Assembly: GCA_949987705.1 (NCBI GenBank)
Contig: CATLJY010000241.1
Coordinates: 16,129 to 80,128 of the forward strand
Length of the DNA stretch: 64,000 nucleotides
Origin: Thereva unica
Taxonomy: Eukaryota; Arthropoda; Insecta; Diptera; Therevidae
Direction: 5' to 3'
The notes beneath the pieces were generated by a model. It was not told the origin of the DNA, searched no databases, and saw nothing but the letters and a program-made list of their open reading frames with translations. Position numbers and translations under genes: made by a program. Shown here one piece after another: positions 41,719-54,128 of the stretch (position 1 is the stretch's first letter; each line of letters begins with the position of its first letter).

Positions 41719-42160
41719 TTAAATCAAATTCATAATAACTTCTTCATCAAATTTCTTCAAACTTTCAACTTAACTTTAATATTTTTCAAATTAATTGTAA
41801 ATTTTTCAAAATCAAATTCATAATAACTTCTTAATCAAATTTCTTCAAACTTTCAACTTAACTTTAATATTTTTCAAATTGTAAATTTTTCAAAATCAAA
41901 TTCATAATAACTTCTTAATCAAATTTCTTCAAACTTTCAACTTAACTTTAATATTTTTCAAATTAATTGTAAATTTTTCAAAATCAAATTCATAATAACT
42001 TCTTAATCAAATTTCTTCAAACTTTCAACTCAACTTTAATATTTTTCAAATTAATTGTAAATTTTTCAAAATCAAATCCATAATAACTTCTTAATCAAAT
42101 TTCAAATTCATAATAACTTCTTAATCAAATTTCTTCAAACTTTAAATTACATTCTAACAC
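41719..42160. repeat. AT-rich tandem repeats of about 85-90 bp
   Basis: The phrase CAAATTCATAATAACTTCTT recurs about five times (near 41725, 41812, 41896, 41982 and 42103), each followed by AATCAAATTTCTTCAAAC and a TTTAATATTTTTCAAATT stretch. The array starts at the TTAA of PBLE2. No coding potential. Origin unknown. Confidence 0.85.
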
Positions 42161-43128
42161 TTTTCAAAAACTTAATAAATACTTGTCACCTCAATTTCCG
42201 AATCCACTTTTTGTTATTTCATATTCTATCAAATCAAAATTATATCTTCGTTGGGCCGGATCAAACTATATCCTTTTGGGCCAGATCAAATTATCCAGTT
42301 AGATCCCACTTCTGATATTTGTAGGGGGTTTTCCTTTTTCATAAAAGTGCGCGTTCTGACGTTCTTCTGCTTTTAAGACTTCCTCTTGTTTTTAAAATGA
42401 AACTCACTAGCTACTATTTAAACTTTATTCTTCAAATTCGCAGGATGAACCTGCTTCCTTCACAACTGTCTAATAACTAATTTCACAACTTTGAATCTTA
42501 CTAATGATTCTCAAAGCTTCTCTTACATACACATAACTTGCTTCGCCGTACATGGCTTAAGCCCTTGGCGCAGACATAAGTGAGACATGTTAATTAAGGG
42601 TAAAGGAGACACACGAGCATCCCCTGATGTTTTTCCTATTTACTATTTATGTACTTCTTCGTACTTCTAATGATGGGGTGATGCTTGGGTATTTTCTTTT
42701 TACACAATACATTTACATTGACCTCAATTTATCAAGGCGTTGTCTGGAAATAATAATTTACTGTTATTTACACCAGTGTCTCGAATAAATTTGAGTTTTA
42801 TAAAAGGGGGCAATTTTTATTTAAGTTTGTTTCTTTAAAAGACCTCAAAATGACTACAGATTAAGCAGGGCAAAAAGGTTATCTGAAAATGCATCTGGCA
42901 TTTTGACCCAACAATTTCGTATCTTTATGAAACCGCTTCAAGGTTCACCTTATAATATAGCAAAGGTCGTACTTGCGCCATGTAACTTGCACAACTTTAT
43001 TCGATAAGCTGAAAGTTGCGACGTGTCTCAACAAACTGAAATAATTGATTCGACACAAGAGATTTCACGTAATCTTCAGATATTACCTCGCCGTCGAGGA
43101 AGAGCTACACAGGAAGCATTTAGTGTAA
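42161..43128. other. No gene or repeat recognised
   Basis: AT-rich sequence with a short imperfect repeat GGGCC[GA]GATCAAA near 42255 and 42280. No open frame, tRNA, or transposon end was recognised. The same sequence recurs in the duplicate at 54571-55538. Confidence 0.5.
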
Positions 43129-43808
43129 AGGCGCGTCCACACCAAAGAAACATTTATGAAACATAAACATTTTTGAAACAAACATGTATCCGACACATTT
43201 TTTAAATATTTTTAAAATGCTCAAAAACAATTCAGAAACATTTTTGAAACATTTGAGAAACACCCGCCACTGTTTCTTTGGTGTGTACGTGATTTTTCAA
43301 GTTTCTGGAAACAGAAATGTTTACCCAGTGTTTTACAATTAATGTTTCTATTGTGTTTCAATCAATTAAGCCACAGTGTTTATGCATATTTGTCAGTGGA
43401 ATCGCAATCTTCAAAGCATAAACATGGATAACTTCAAATGGGATATGGTTAAATTCACAAAATACTCAAAATCATTGGAAGAAATTCGGGTAAAATTTCT
43501 AAAGCCGTAAAGAGCATCGATCTTAAGGTCACTTAGTAGATTTAAACCACTGTACTCAGTTCTACTTTTTAAAAACTTTCTCTGCCAAATTAATCTTCTC
43601 TTTTTAATTTTTTTTTAGCAGAAATGTTCATTACTATGTAACAAGCAGAAAATAGTGCCGCGTGATCAGGCGAATACATTTTACAACACTGAAACAAATC
43701 AGAAACAAATTCGTTTCATCATTTTTGTACAATTGTTCTTCAAATGTTTTAAAAACGTTTTTCAAAACATTTATTAAACATTTATTCACACGCTTTTCTA
43801 AGTCCCCC
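43129..43808. repeat. Possible MITE-like inverted-repeat sequence
   Basis: CACACCAAAGAAAC (43139) is matched inverted by GTTTCTTTGGTGTG (43272). The whole stretch is dense in GAAACATTT and its complement. The right side ends AACATTTATTCACACGCTTT, loosely complementary to the left start AAAGGCGCGTCC...AACATTTATG. Looks like a nonautonomous DNA element or the remains of one, but ends and target duplication are not proven. A 28-codon frame at 43423 was not recognised. Confidence 0.35.
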
Positions 43809-43885
43809 GAGGGTAGTGTAGTAGAGCAGCATCTAGTGTAACTAATTTCTAATAGAGTTACTATTCTGAAAGTGTTTTACATAAG

Positions 43886-46282
43886 GTCTGTTTCTTTACT
43901 TTCCGTTCAATAATTTTTTGGGTAAAAACTTTCTCATGTGGTGGGGGAAATAACAAGAAAGTAAAGAAACAATTTTCGTGCAAGTTCATTAAAAATAAGA
44001 AGAAGAAGTTTATTTTGAAGTTTCGTTTATTTTGAAGTGAACGTGCGTGTAATAGATCGTTTTTTGTGAATAAACTTATTTTTGAATTTAAATTAGAGAA
44101 ATCTATATTTTAGTGCGATGGAAAATTTAAATGACCGTGAAAATCAGTTAGGAGTATTAGCTGTAGCGCTAGGAGAAGAGGACAGTAGCGGTGAAGAGAT
44201 GGAGACATTACTCTCTGGCCAAAATTACGAAGATATCCTATTAATGCTATCGCTTCGGGTCAAGAGGAATAAAAGAAATTGGGTGTTGAACTATGTCGAC
44301 GAAGTTGTTCCGACATATACGGAAACAGAGTTCAGGACACACTTTAGAGTCAGTTCTGATGTTTATAAAACACTAACAACAAAATTCGAAAATAGCGAAT
44401 TCCTTGCTAATCTCCGCTCCGACAAACGGGTTGCTGCTTCCAAGCATATGCTTGTATTTTTATGGTTTGCTGTCCATGAAGCATGAAGCTTCAGAGATGT
44501 CGGAGATCGTTTTGATATATGCATAGCCACAGTGCATCGTTTCATTACCAGGGTGACCATGTTCCTTAGTTTTATGGGTGATGAAATAATCACTTGGCCA
44601 GACAGTGTAGGAATGACTAGAGCTTCAACACATTTTCAAGGAAAATATGGGTTCCCAAACATTATTGGTACGAATAGTAAAATTTATGTTTAACAAACAA
44701 GTTATTTATATATTTCAGGAGCCATCGACGGAACCCATATCGTCATAGATCCTCCTAAGGAAGGTAAAGACGATTACATAGATCGCAAAGGTTCCACTAG
44801 CATATGTTTGCAGGCGATTTGTGATCACAACAATACAATAAATTTATAGATATTTTTGTTGGGTATCCCGGCTCTGTCCATGACAGCAGAGTATTTAAAA
44901 ATTCATTTATACATACATATATCCTAAATTTGAAGCGCTTTGCAAAGGTTTATTATTTAATTAATCTTGAAATTATTTTTTAAGTACTTCAATTTTAGAT
45001 TATTACAGTGTGGGCGACTCCGCATACCCTTTAATGACAAATTTGTTAACGCCGTATAGGGATAATGGTATGTTAACAGGAGCTCAAAAATTATACAACA
45101 AAAAATTGAGCTCTTGCCGTGTGGTCATTGAACATTCCTTTGGAATGCTGAAACAAAGATTTCGGCAGCTATATTACTGCAAATTAAAGGGTATGGACAA
45201 ATTATGCCACTTCATCAAAGCTTGCTGCACGCTTCATAATTTATGCAGTTCTACAGACTTGCCTTTCACTGAAGTACTTGAGAATACGTTGGAGCAAGTA
45301 ATACCAGGTGAAGTAGTGCGAAATGCATCTTTAGCAAAATCAAATCGCGACCATATTTGCGCTCAACTCCAGGAGAATAATTAAACGTAACAAGTCTCTA
45401 AGTTAACAAAAATGTATTTCAATATAAAAAATCAAATGTTTCTTCAAAAAATAAATTAAAATAAAATAAAAATTCTCTATTATTAAAAAAGTTCATTTAA
45501 ATTATATGTATAACACTAAAACTCAATTTTTATTGAGAGCTCCCGCAACGCTCCTCAATATTTCATTGCGCTCTTCCTTCAGTTTATTACTTTTTTGGAT
45601 TTCTTTTAAAATGTTGTCGTTCCGTGTTTGCATGAGTTCCCTCAATTCTTCTAAAACGTCTTCCGTTTTCCTTTTTCTCTGCTTATCGGATGAATTCGAC
45701 ATCTCCCTCTCTTTACCTGCAGTGCAGAAGTGAAATAAAATTATTTTATTGTTTTTAACATAATAATTGTTCATACCATAATTTGACACGCTACTTTCAC
45801 TGTCCCTATCATTGGAGCGTTCGCAAAACAAATCATTTTTTGTCAATATATTGCCTGGCCCTGTTCCCGCAAGGAAGGTGGGAAACACGGACGGCCTCTC
45901 ATTCAAAATTTCCGCAAGTTCCCTTTAGAAATATAATAACACATTTATAAAATATAATTCAATTATTTTACTTTTCGTAGGCGCACACTGCCCTGTCTCT
46001 GCCTGTTTTTGAATTGTGCTGTTTTGTTTTTTTAAAGGCCCGTTCCAGTGCACGGTATTTATTTTCTATTTGTATATGCGTAAAATTGAAGCCTTTTCCA
46101 GTCAATTTTTTCTCAATTTCCTTCCACATTTTCAATTTGTTTTTAAAGCGGAGAGATTTGCCAAGTTTGGGCCGAAATTCTGCAACCAAGGACAGCATTA
46201 ATTTTACGGCTGCGTCAACCCAAACTACTTTTTCCGCTGAACTGGAAGTGCCTTGTAACATGCTTGCTGGATCGGTGGCGTC
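43886..46282 (+). mobile_element. PIF/Harbinger element, copy 1, right end lost to CsRn1-B
   Basis: The probable left end is GGTCTGTTTCTTTACTTTCC directly after TAA (43883-43885), fitting the 3-bp TWA target of PIF/Harbinger. GTTTCTTTACTTTC is repeated inverted at about 43957-43971. It carries a transposase on the plus strand and a Myb/SANT-like gene on the minus strand, the usual Harbinger pair, convergent here. The right end is not seen because the CsRn1-B LTR begins inside the Myb gene. Confidence 0.75.
44118..45384 (+). pseudogene. Harbinger transposase, copy 1, three exons
   Basis: ATG at 44118. Exon 1 runs to 44667, intron 44668-44718 (GTACG...TTTCAG), exon 2 44719-44947, intron 44948-44998 (GTTTA...TTTTAG), exon 3 to 45384. 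The DDE residues are in GAIDGTH, GSVHDSR and VVIEHSFGMLKQRF. A TGA at 44484-44486 interrupts exon 1, after which the frame continues (SFRDVGDRFDICIATVHRF). In exon 2 one base is gained near 44840, so the second Asp motif is in another frame. Related to HARBI1-type nucleases. Confidence 0.8.
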
Positions 46283-46294
46283 TGTACCGATCAA
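45523..46294 (-). pseudogene. Harbinger Myb/SANT-like DNA-binding protein, copy 1, 5' truncated
   Basis: Minus strand. The first exon (46294-45975 or so) has WVDAAVKLMLSLVAEFRPKLG, MWKEIEKKLTGKGFNFTHIQ and IENKYRALERAFKKTKQHN, the Myb/SANT-like trihelix pattern of the second Harbinger protein. An intron (GTAAAA...TTTCTAAAG, about 45922-45974) leads to a second exon ending in a coiled coil (KRKTEDVLEELRELMQTRND, KLKEERNEILRSVAG). A further intron may lie at 45720-45778. The N-terminus is cut at 46282 by the CsRn1-B LTR; the frame opens within the LTR. Confidence 0.75.
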
Positions 46295-46488
46295 TTAAAT
46301 AAAATTAATAACACCGTTATTTAACTTCAATACTTTTATTCAATATATTTACAATGTTATCGGCCCGGCAGCAAAGTAAAGACTGACTGAATATATTCGC
46401 AAAACAAGGTTTCTAGCTGCTTCTTCTATTTTCGAAATTCAATTGCATTTAACGTCATTCTAATATGGGTATTCTAGTGTACGCCACA
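46283..46488 (-). repeat. CsRn1-B 3' LTR in duplication copy 1
   Basis: 206 bp, TGTACCGATC to TGTACGCCACA. It matches 58694-58899. Only 72 bp of internal CsRn1-B sequence, including the PPT, follow before the duplication breakpoint at 46560. Confidence 0.93.
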
Positions 46489-46560
46489 GTACTCCCCCTC
46501 TGTGAAAAGCTACCATTTATATTGTAAAAAATAAAAATTCATTTCTTTTAAATATCATTT

Positions 46561-47235
46561 GGCTCTTATTATGTGTTCCTCGTTAAGCTCTTGAGGTATA
46601 CGACTGAGAAAATCGGCGTTCGCATTTTGCTTGCCTGGTTTATATATGATCTCATATTCATGTTCTTCCAGTTTTATTTTCCATCGCATTAAGCGCGAGG
46701 AAGGCTCTTTGAGATTTATAAGCCATTGAAGAGGACGATGATCCGTAATAATTTTAAACTTTCTTCCGAAAATGTAGGGACGAAATTGTTTGATGGCAAA
46801 AATTATTGCCAACAGTTCCTTTTCAGTGGTGGAGTACTTCATCTCAGCAGCATTCAATGTGCGGCTTGCAAAATGTATGGGTTTGTCGGAACCTATTTCA
46901 CCTTGGGACAAAACTGCCCCTAGAGCATAATCGCTAGCATCCGTTGTTACTAGGAACTCTTTAGTAAAATCTGGATATGATAGAATAGGAGATTGGGTAA
47001 GCTTTTGCTTTAGGTTTCTGAAAGCTTCATCACAAAGGGCATCTCATTTAAATTTTGTGGTTTTCTTTAATAGGTTTGTCAATGGTTTTGCTACTTTAGC
47101 AAAATCGGGGATGAATCTTCTATAATACACGGCAAATCCAAGAAAGGATTTCACACCTCTCTCTTTATGTGGTACCGGTGTTATATACTTATTTTCAATC
47201 TTTACCTTGGTTATGGAAGAGTCCACTAAATACAC
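46561..47235 (-). pseudogene. pol: ERV2 pol RT/RNase H fragment, copy 2
   Basis: It matches 34082-34756. On the minus strand the frame stops right at the fusion with CsRn1-B sequence (HIIRAK then stop near 46555). Confidence 0.85.
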
Positions 47236-48362
47236 AAATTTCTTTAGTTGTTCAATAACACAAATTTCTTTTTATTATTATTATTTATTAATGCTTTAAT
47301 ATTGAACAGTCCACTAAATATACAAATTTCCTTAACTATTCAATCACACAAATTTCCTTTTACTATTATCATTTGTCAATGCTTTAGCATAATTTTATTA
47401 ATGCTTTAATATTGAACAGTTCACTAAATATACAAATTTCCTTATTAGTCGATAACACAAATTTCAAATTTCTTTTTATTATATTATATTTTATTATATT
47501 TTTCAGTAACACAAATTTCAGATTTCTTTTTATTATTATTATATTTCATTATATTATTCTATAACACAAATTTCAAATTTCTTTTTATTATATTATATTC
47601 TATTATATTATTCAGTAACACAAATTTCAAATTTCTTTTTATTATTATTATATTCTATTATATTATTCGATAACACAAATTTCAAATTTCTTTTTATTAT
47701 ATTATATTCTATTATATTATTCAGTAACACAAATTTCAAATTTATTTTTATTATAGATGCAATAATAATATAACACCACCCGATTATTCGCCCGCCGCGG
47801 TTACTGGTTAACAAACACACTTCTAAAAGATGGTCGACTCGCTCGCCGCGCGCCGGTGAAGAACAAAACTAGACTCCGAAAATAAACCACCGCCGCTGGT
47901 GAAGATCAAAATAATACTCAACGATCGATCACTCGATCGATCCCCAGTTTCCCGATACTTTTCTTTCCAAAAGATCTTCCGTTTGCATTTCTCTTCCGGG
48001 CCTTCAACCTTGGTGCAAAAGTCACCCGCTGGTGCTTGACCCCAGGTTGAGGTCGCCGGCCGGAAAAATGCATTCGTCAGATTTTTCTTTAAGTGGCCTG
48101 ACACTGGCGCAACTTGCTTACGAGCTTTTTTTTCTTTAGTTTATTAATTTCGCAAGGCAAATTGCGCTAAATATTTGTTGCCAATTTCCTTTGGCGTTTC
48201 AGGTTACACTTAGAACTTGTGCACGGGTCGTTTACCGGCCCCGTGCACATTTAGTGTATATAACATTAAAGGTTCAAGGTTTTTTGATATTAAGAAATAG
48301 TTTTGGAGATTTATGTTGGAATTTGAATAATTTTGAGGGCGGCTCAAAATTTCTACATAACA
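47236..48362 (-). repeat. ERV3 3' LTR, copy 2
   Basis: It matches 34757-35883, with at least one substitution (CCTGACACTGG here, CCTGAAACTGG in copy 1). The polypurine tract follows at 48363-48374 and an env-less spacer to 48735. Confidence 0.75.
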
Positions 48363-48735
48363 TTCCTTCCCCCCTGAAGCAAGAGAATCGCTACGGAGTA
48401 GAGCGATTCTCGTACTTGAAGATTATAAAGGTGAGGAGGGTGAATGGAGAAGAGTGTAAAATTGTATGTAAAGAGAGCTTTGATTAGGAGATGAAAGAAC
48501 ATAATATGATTCTCATAAAAGTGGAGATAAAAGCAAATATATTGCAAATGTGTTAACAGGAAGCTAGCTCTGGTTTGCTCTTGTTTGAGATATGGAGACA
48601 TGAGTTGGGGCTTGCTTAGTACGAAGCTCGTTTGGGGGTTGTATTTTGGTAAAGTTTGGTCCTGTGCGATCTATTTAATTTAATGTTCTGACATGTGAAC
48701 GTTAGGAGTATGTATTGTTGTAAGCGGGACCAGTT

Positions 48736-50574
48736 TTACTCCGGTTGGAGTTGTGTGTCGTGGAACGGTTTTAGGCGGTTGTTGTGAACCGTTACTAGCT
48801 TCTTATTTATCTTAATTGTGGAGTTTACTGGGCTTGGGACAGCGGTCACTGTGTAGGGTCCTATCCATATTTGGGACAGTTTGTTCTTACGTGCCTCGTT
48901 GTGTAGAAGGACCTTGTCTCCTATGTGGAGTGTTAGGGGCCGCGCCTTCCCATCATAGTATCGTTTGGAGCGGTTTTTACTGGCGAGTAGATTCTTACGT
49001 GCCAGTGCACATGATTTTTGTAATTTATACCGGAGTTGGTGATAATAACTTTCGTGATTGTATATAGGCTCCGGCTCTCGTTTTAGATTGGATGGGACGT
49101 CGGCTGTGAATCCGTAAAGGCAGTCCATGGGGGTTAGTTTAGTCCCCTCGTGTATACTGTTGTTGTACACGAATGCTGCTGTCCGAAGGAAATTGTCCCA
49201 GTTTTGGGGGCTCTCGTCTACGAGAGTGCGCAAGTATTCTATTAAAGGTCTGTGAACGCGTTCTAGGGCTCCATTGGACTGAGGGTGGTATGCTGAGGTT
49301 TGGAGTTTCTTAACCTTTAAGAGCCTACACACGCTTTTGAAAAGGTCACTCAGGAAGTTTGATCCCTGGTCGGTGACTATTTGTTTTGGTATGCGATAGC
49401 GCGTGACGATTTCGTCGAAGAAAATTTGTGCTACCGTTTGAGCTTCCCCATTGGGAATGGCATACCAATCGACGAATTTTGTTAGGTTATCCTGGAAGGT
49501 TAGGATGTACTTGTTTCCCGAATGTGTTTCTTCCAGGGGGCCTACTATGTCTAAATAGACTTTATCGAAGGGGTTTTCAGCTATGTCCGTGATAACCATG
49601 GGCATTCGGAATTGTCTAGAGGCCTTCATGGTTTGGAATTTCTTGCACGTTCTTATGTAGCGGGAGATATCGCGGACCATTCGTCTCCACCAATATTTTT
49701 GACGAATACGATTGTAGGTTTTCACGACTCCCTGGTGTCCACCGAAGGGGGAATCGTGGTAATCTTTTAAAATTGTGTTTATCTCCTCCTGACTGGTAAT
49801 GACCTCAACTTTCTTCTTCCCTTTGAGGTTGTTGTCTTTGGGAGGGTCTTCTTGTGTTTCATCTTCGATCTCAGGCGGTTTGGGCTCTTCCTCTGAGTGG
49901 GGGGCTTCTAGAGACGTAGTTCTTTCGTCCTTTTCGTCGTCTTTCTGCTTTTGCGCCTGTGCCCTTGTGATAATGTTGCATTGCTTGGGCGCCTCTCCTT
50001 GTTTTGTTTGGAGGTGTTTTCCGGGTTGGTGAACTTGAGCTTCTACCGTGAAGGTTTTTGGCTCCTCTGCGAATTGTGGTATACGGCTGAGTGCATCAGC
50101 ATTTGTATTATATTTTCCCGGTTTGTACTCGATAGTGTAGTCGTATTCCGACAGCTTGTGATGGAATCTCACTAGTCGAGTAGTTGGGTCTTTGACGTTG
50201 AATACGCCTTTGAGGGGTTTATGGTCCGTGTAGACCGTAAATTTCCGACCCAATAGATAACACCTGAAGTTTTTCACAGCCCAGACTATTGCCAGCAACT
50301 CTTTCTCAATGGTGGATTAGTTGCGTTCTGCCTTGTTTAAAGTGCGGCTTGCATAGGCAATAGGCTGGTCTTTCCCTACTTCTCCCTGAGAGAGCACTGC
50401 TCCGAGTGCCTCACTGCTCGCATCCGTTGTTAAGTTAAACGGCTTGTCGAAATCTGGATAGATTAGCAGTGGAGGGGATACTAAGTTATTTTTTATTTGT
50501 TGGAATGCGTCTTCACACTTTGGTGTCCAAGAAAACTTTACGCCTTTGCGTAGAAGGTTCGTTAAGGGACGGAC
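48736..50574 (-). pseudogene. pol: ERV3 pol, copy 2
   Basis: Same content as 36257-38095, with the same in-frame TAA (near 50319) and the same Cys-to-Phe change in the integrase zinc finger. The defects therefore predate the duplication. Confidence 0.88.
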
Positions 50575-50629
50575 TAAATGTGGTTTTTGCAAGAAAACTG
50601 GTCATTGGTGGAAAGAATGTCATGCTCGC
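50575..50629 (+). pseudogene. gag zinc-knuckle fragment, copy 2
   Basis: It is identical to 38096-38150, ending at the TTAA (50630-50633) of PBLE1. Confidence 0.5.
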
Positions 50630-51663
50630 TTAACCCAAGAACACGCACATGGGTCTCACAGACCCAGAGAACTTTTAAAAGTTAATTTATTCATAGTAAA
50701 CGTGTCATCCGAAGGGTGGGAGGTAAACGGGAAATATGTCGAATCTTTGAACCTTCGGAAAATCGCATACCCGGACCTACCTGTCAATCTGTCTAGGACA
50801 GGTGAGCGATGAAAGTGATTTTTCGGGTCTGTGGGACCCATGTGCGTAACGACTGAAGTTTTTCTACGATTCGTTTTTTTTTCTAAGTTCAAACCAGGGT
50901 TGATGATGACTGTGAAAGCTGTTTGTTCCAAATTGCTGCGAATGCTGTTGCATTCAAATTACTTTCAGGAGCATATTGGTCCGGCTGCAAAAGCTGTGAA
51001 AAGCTATCGCCTATCGCGATTCGAAAGTACTCACATCATACAATCCAAAAAAGAAAAAAATCGTGCTTCTTTTGTCCAATGTTCACAGAAAGGGTACGAT
51101 CGATACAAACACAAACAAACCGAACACTGTAGTTGATTATAACCAGCGAAAAGGCGGTACTGAATGTTAGATCAATCGGGCGTCAATTCTTACATTTTGT
51201 ACATTCAAAACAGTCGCAACGGAAAAATGAAACGCGATGATTTTCTCGAGGGCCTTGCAATGGCATTGGTACTGCCAAATATGAGACGACGCTTGACGCA
51301 AAATATCCCGGCTTACCTGCGTACATCCATCTCTTATATCATGTCGGAACACGATGGTTATGATGAAGATGTTGAAGGGTATGTTGATTATATCACTGAG
51401 AGCAACCAAATGGAAAAGAGAAAAAGGTGCTCCTTTTGCGAGTCTAGGTCGGACAGGAAAACTCAATATAAGTGTTTGAGATGCAATAATGCTGTTTGTC
51501 TCGAACACAGAGCAAAATTGTGTCTCCAATGTGCGGATGAACTATGCAGGAGATAACTTTAGTATGTAGTTTTAGATTAGTATAACATATTTTATTATAA
51601 TAACTAATTATTACATTATAATTATTCATGTGAATACTTTGAATAAAACAATTTTCTCTATCT
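50630..51663 (+). mobile_element. piggyBac-like PBLE1, copy 2
   Basis: It has the same left end and inverted repeat pair (50643-50665 and 50825-50847). It carries an additional 76-bp deletion between 51163 and 51164. Confidence 0.65.
51019..51556 (+). pseudogene. PBLE1 transposase C-terminus, copy 2, with 76-bp deletion
   Basis: The deletion removes the segment from the catalytic-Asp motif GGTDVFDQ to RFFYG and shifts the frame. The remaining 130 codons from 51164 keep the Cys-rich finger. Confidence 0.85.
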
Positions 51664-51680
51664 GTAGTGTTTTTGTTTAT

Positions 51681-54128
51681 AAAAATATTGCTGAGGTTAC
51701 GTCACAGTGACACCCTATTCTTTTTAATCTTTATTAAAAAAAAAAAAACTTGTGAAACCCTTTTTTACCTAAAAGATTAAACATTCAAGATTTAGATGTA
51801 TAGATAGTATGAAAACAACAAAAATAAATCATAAATTCTTTTAATTTCAAAATTATAAAAATGGCACATTTTTAGGAACTTAATTATCAGTCTTCATGAA
51901 AAACGAGAGAAATCTTAAAATATCTAAGTATTATAATTTTTTTTTTAGAATTAAAAAAATTAACTTCTGACAAACAAGAAAAAATAAACATTTTATAAAT
52001 TAATAGCACAAATCTGGCACACTTTTTGGGCACACTGGAGACATACATATGTATTTCTTGCACTTGATGCACCGATGCGGAGTCTTCCTTTTGAATTTAG
52101 ATGGACAGATGACACAACTTCCTCGTTGGATTGACTACATCTTCTGCATGGTGTTCTTGTTCTTTGGGTATTAAATCCTTACCAAGAATACGTGTTATTG
52201 TTTGTGTCAGCTCCCTTGGCAAGTGAGTATTATAGACTCGTCGATTCAAATGTGGTATAACCAACTCTCTGGCAAGGCTTTGCAAGAAACTGCCACGTTC
52301 AATTGCACGTGCATTTGTACAGGATTTATAGACCACAAATGCATTTATGCCACTCAAATCCAGAATCCTGTAAAATATGGCCATCGGCCATCTTTGAGTG
52401 CGGCGACTACAAGAATAATTTGAGCATTTTTTGTCAACTTCATCGACGCCACCTTTGGTCATATTGTAGTCCATAATGATTTCTGGTTTATTAGTTACTG
52501 GATTAATTTCCGCTGAATGGTGCATAGATGATATCAACAAAACTGCTCTATACTTCTTTGGAACATACGAAACGAGAGTGAAATCTTTGGTAAAACCATG
52601 CAAACTTGTTTCAGGTTGTCGAGTTTTTGATGCTTGAAATGCAGGTGGTATGTGCCGCTTGTTTTTTTTTTTCAGTGTACCAACATAAGTCAATCCTCGT
52701 TGCAATAGCTTCTCCATCAGTTCAACGGAGCTAAACCAATTATCGGCTGTCACATTTCTGTTTGTGTTTTCAAAATCATTGCACAAGCGAAAAACTGTGT
52801 GCGTTGGTATAGCCAATTTCTGCTCTTCATCGGAAAGACCAACACCATCAGAATTTTTGCCATAGTAAATGTATGCATTATATACATAAAAGGTCTTGGC
52901 ATCACATACTAATATGATCTTTAGGCCATATTTAGCTGGTTTTTTCGGCATATACATTTTAAGCTTGCATCTGCCTCTGAACGGTACGAGCATTTCATCA
53001 ACGCAAAGGTAAGCGCTAGGGACATATGCTGCTTTGCACTTTTCAATGAATTTTCCAAATACTTCTGAAATAGCTACTAATGGGTCTTCTTGAACGCATT
53101 GAGATCTAATTTCGATGTCATCAAACCGGAGGGCAGTGAGCAAATTCAAAAATCTATTTTTAGATAGTACACTTCTGAAAATTTCACGCCCCGTTCCGTC
53201 GGTTGCGAAAAGGTAATTGATGTTTTCACGATTGGATTTATACACTGAAGTATAAAACAGCAGGCCGAAAAGTGCGTTTATTTCCACAGAATCTGTATCA
53301 CGCATCTCTGTTCGTTCCGTCTCTTTATACTTTGCTCTCATGAAACTGACCTTTTTGTTGGTAAATAGCCAATTTGATCTATCATTTCAGAATCAATAAA
53401 CTCTGGCCATAAAGTTACTAGCTTTGTACATTCTCGCTGCCTCTGAGGTACATTTCGGACTATATTGCGACTCGAGCATCGGGTGGATCTTGGTACCGGC
53501 TCGGAAGAACTCCACTTATATCCATTTTTACCATAATATGATTTTCCTGACCTTCCGCGTGTTTCGGAGCTTATGATGAAAGAATCTTGTGATAATATCT
53601 TACTAACCTCGGGAGCTTCCACAAGTATTTCCGGTTGATTTTGGGCCACAGTGGATTCTTCTTCCTCCTCAGACTCTTCCGACTCTGTATCATGATAGCT
53701 GACCAGCTCGAAGTTAGGGTCAACGACTTCGTCATCGCAGTCACTAAAATCTTCCAATTCGTCTAACCAGCCCTCTAAGATTTTTTCGTGATCAAGATTA
53801 TCTAAACTTACTTGCCGTTTTCTTTTGCGCCCAATTCCTGAAGTACTTGGTTGCGACATCTAAAAATAATTAGCATATTTCAAGGTAGTCACAAAAAATA
53901 CAAAATTATAAAATAGTCACATTAACACCGACCTTAGGTTATCGTGACACCAGAGGTCCGAAATAGAGAACACTTGTGAACTTGCCGCTTGCGCGAGACC
54001 GACTAACGAAAGGTCAAGTCAAAACAAGCAGCTACTGAAAGACTCAGATGTATAAGTTTGATAGTTCTTGAAATATTGCAGTTTCAACCCGCGCGGTGTC
54101 ACCGTGACACCGCCTCTGCAATTAAAGG
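51681..54128 (-). mobile_element. piggyBac-like PBLE2, copy 2
   Basis: It matches 39278-41718, with the TTAA at 54129-54132. This copy is the better preserved one. Confidence 0.8.
52000..53859 (-). pseudogene. PBLE2 transposase, copy 2 (core intact, two frameshifts)
   Basis: The core of 414 codons (53341-52097) is open and includes all three catalytic Asp (CVDEML, ADNWFSS, GGVDEVDKK). The acidic N-terminal frame (53859-53338, 173 codons) meets it through a one-base frameshift just upstream of 53341: homology in the core frame extends upstream of its ATG (LFTNKKVSFMRAKYKE). The C-terminal finger (about 52120-52000) is out of frame. The transposase would cut and paste at TTAA. Confidence 0.9.

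Larger units (their letters stand above)
34082..46560. repeat. 12.5-kb direct tandem duplication, copy 1
   Basis: The sequence from GGCTCTTATT (34082) to AAATATCATTT (46560) is followed immediately by a second copy from 46561. Differences noticed: about five substitutions, 76 bp absent from copy 2 (38685-38760 here), 2 bp of a T run and 5 bp absent from copy 1 (near 40260 and 40491), and one extra C in copy 2 (near 56851). Both breakpoints share TGG. Confidence 0.95.

Noticed and set aside
45506..46298. Plus-strand frames at 45506-45733 and 46014-46298
   Set aside because: Shadows of the Harbinger Myb-like gene on the minus strand.
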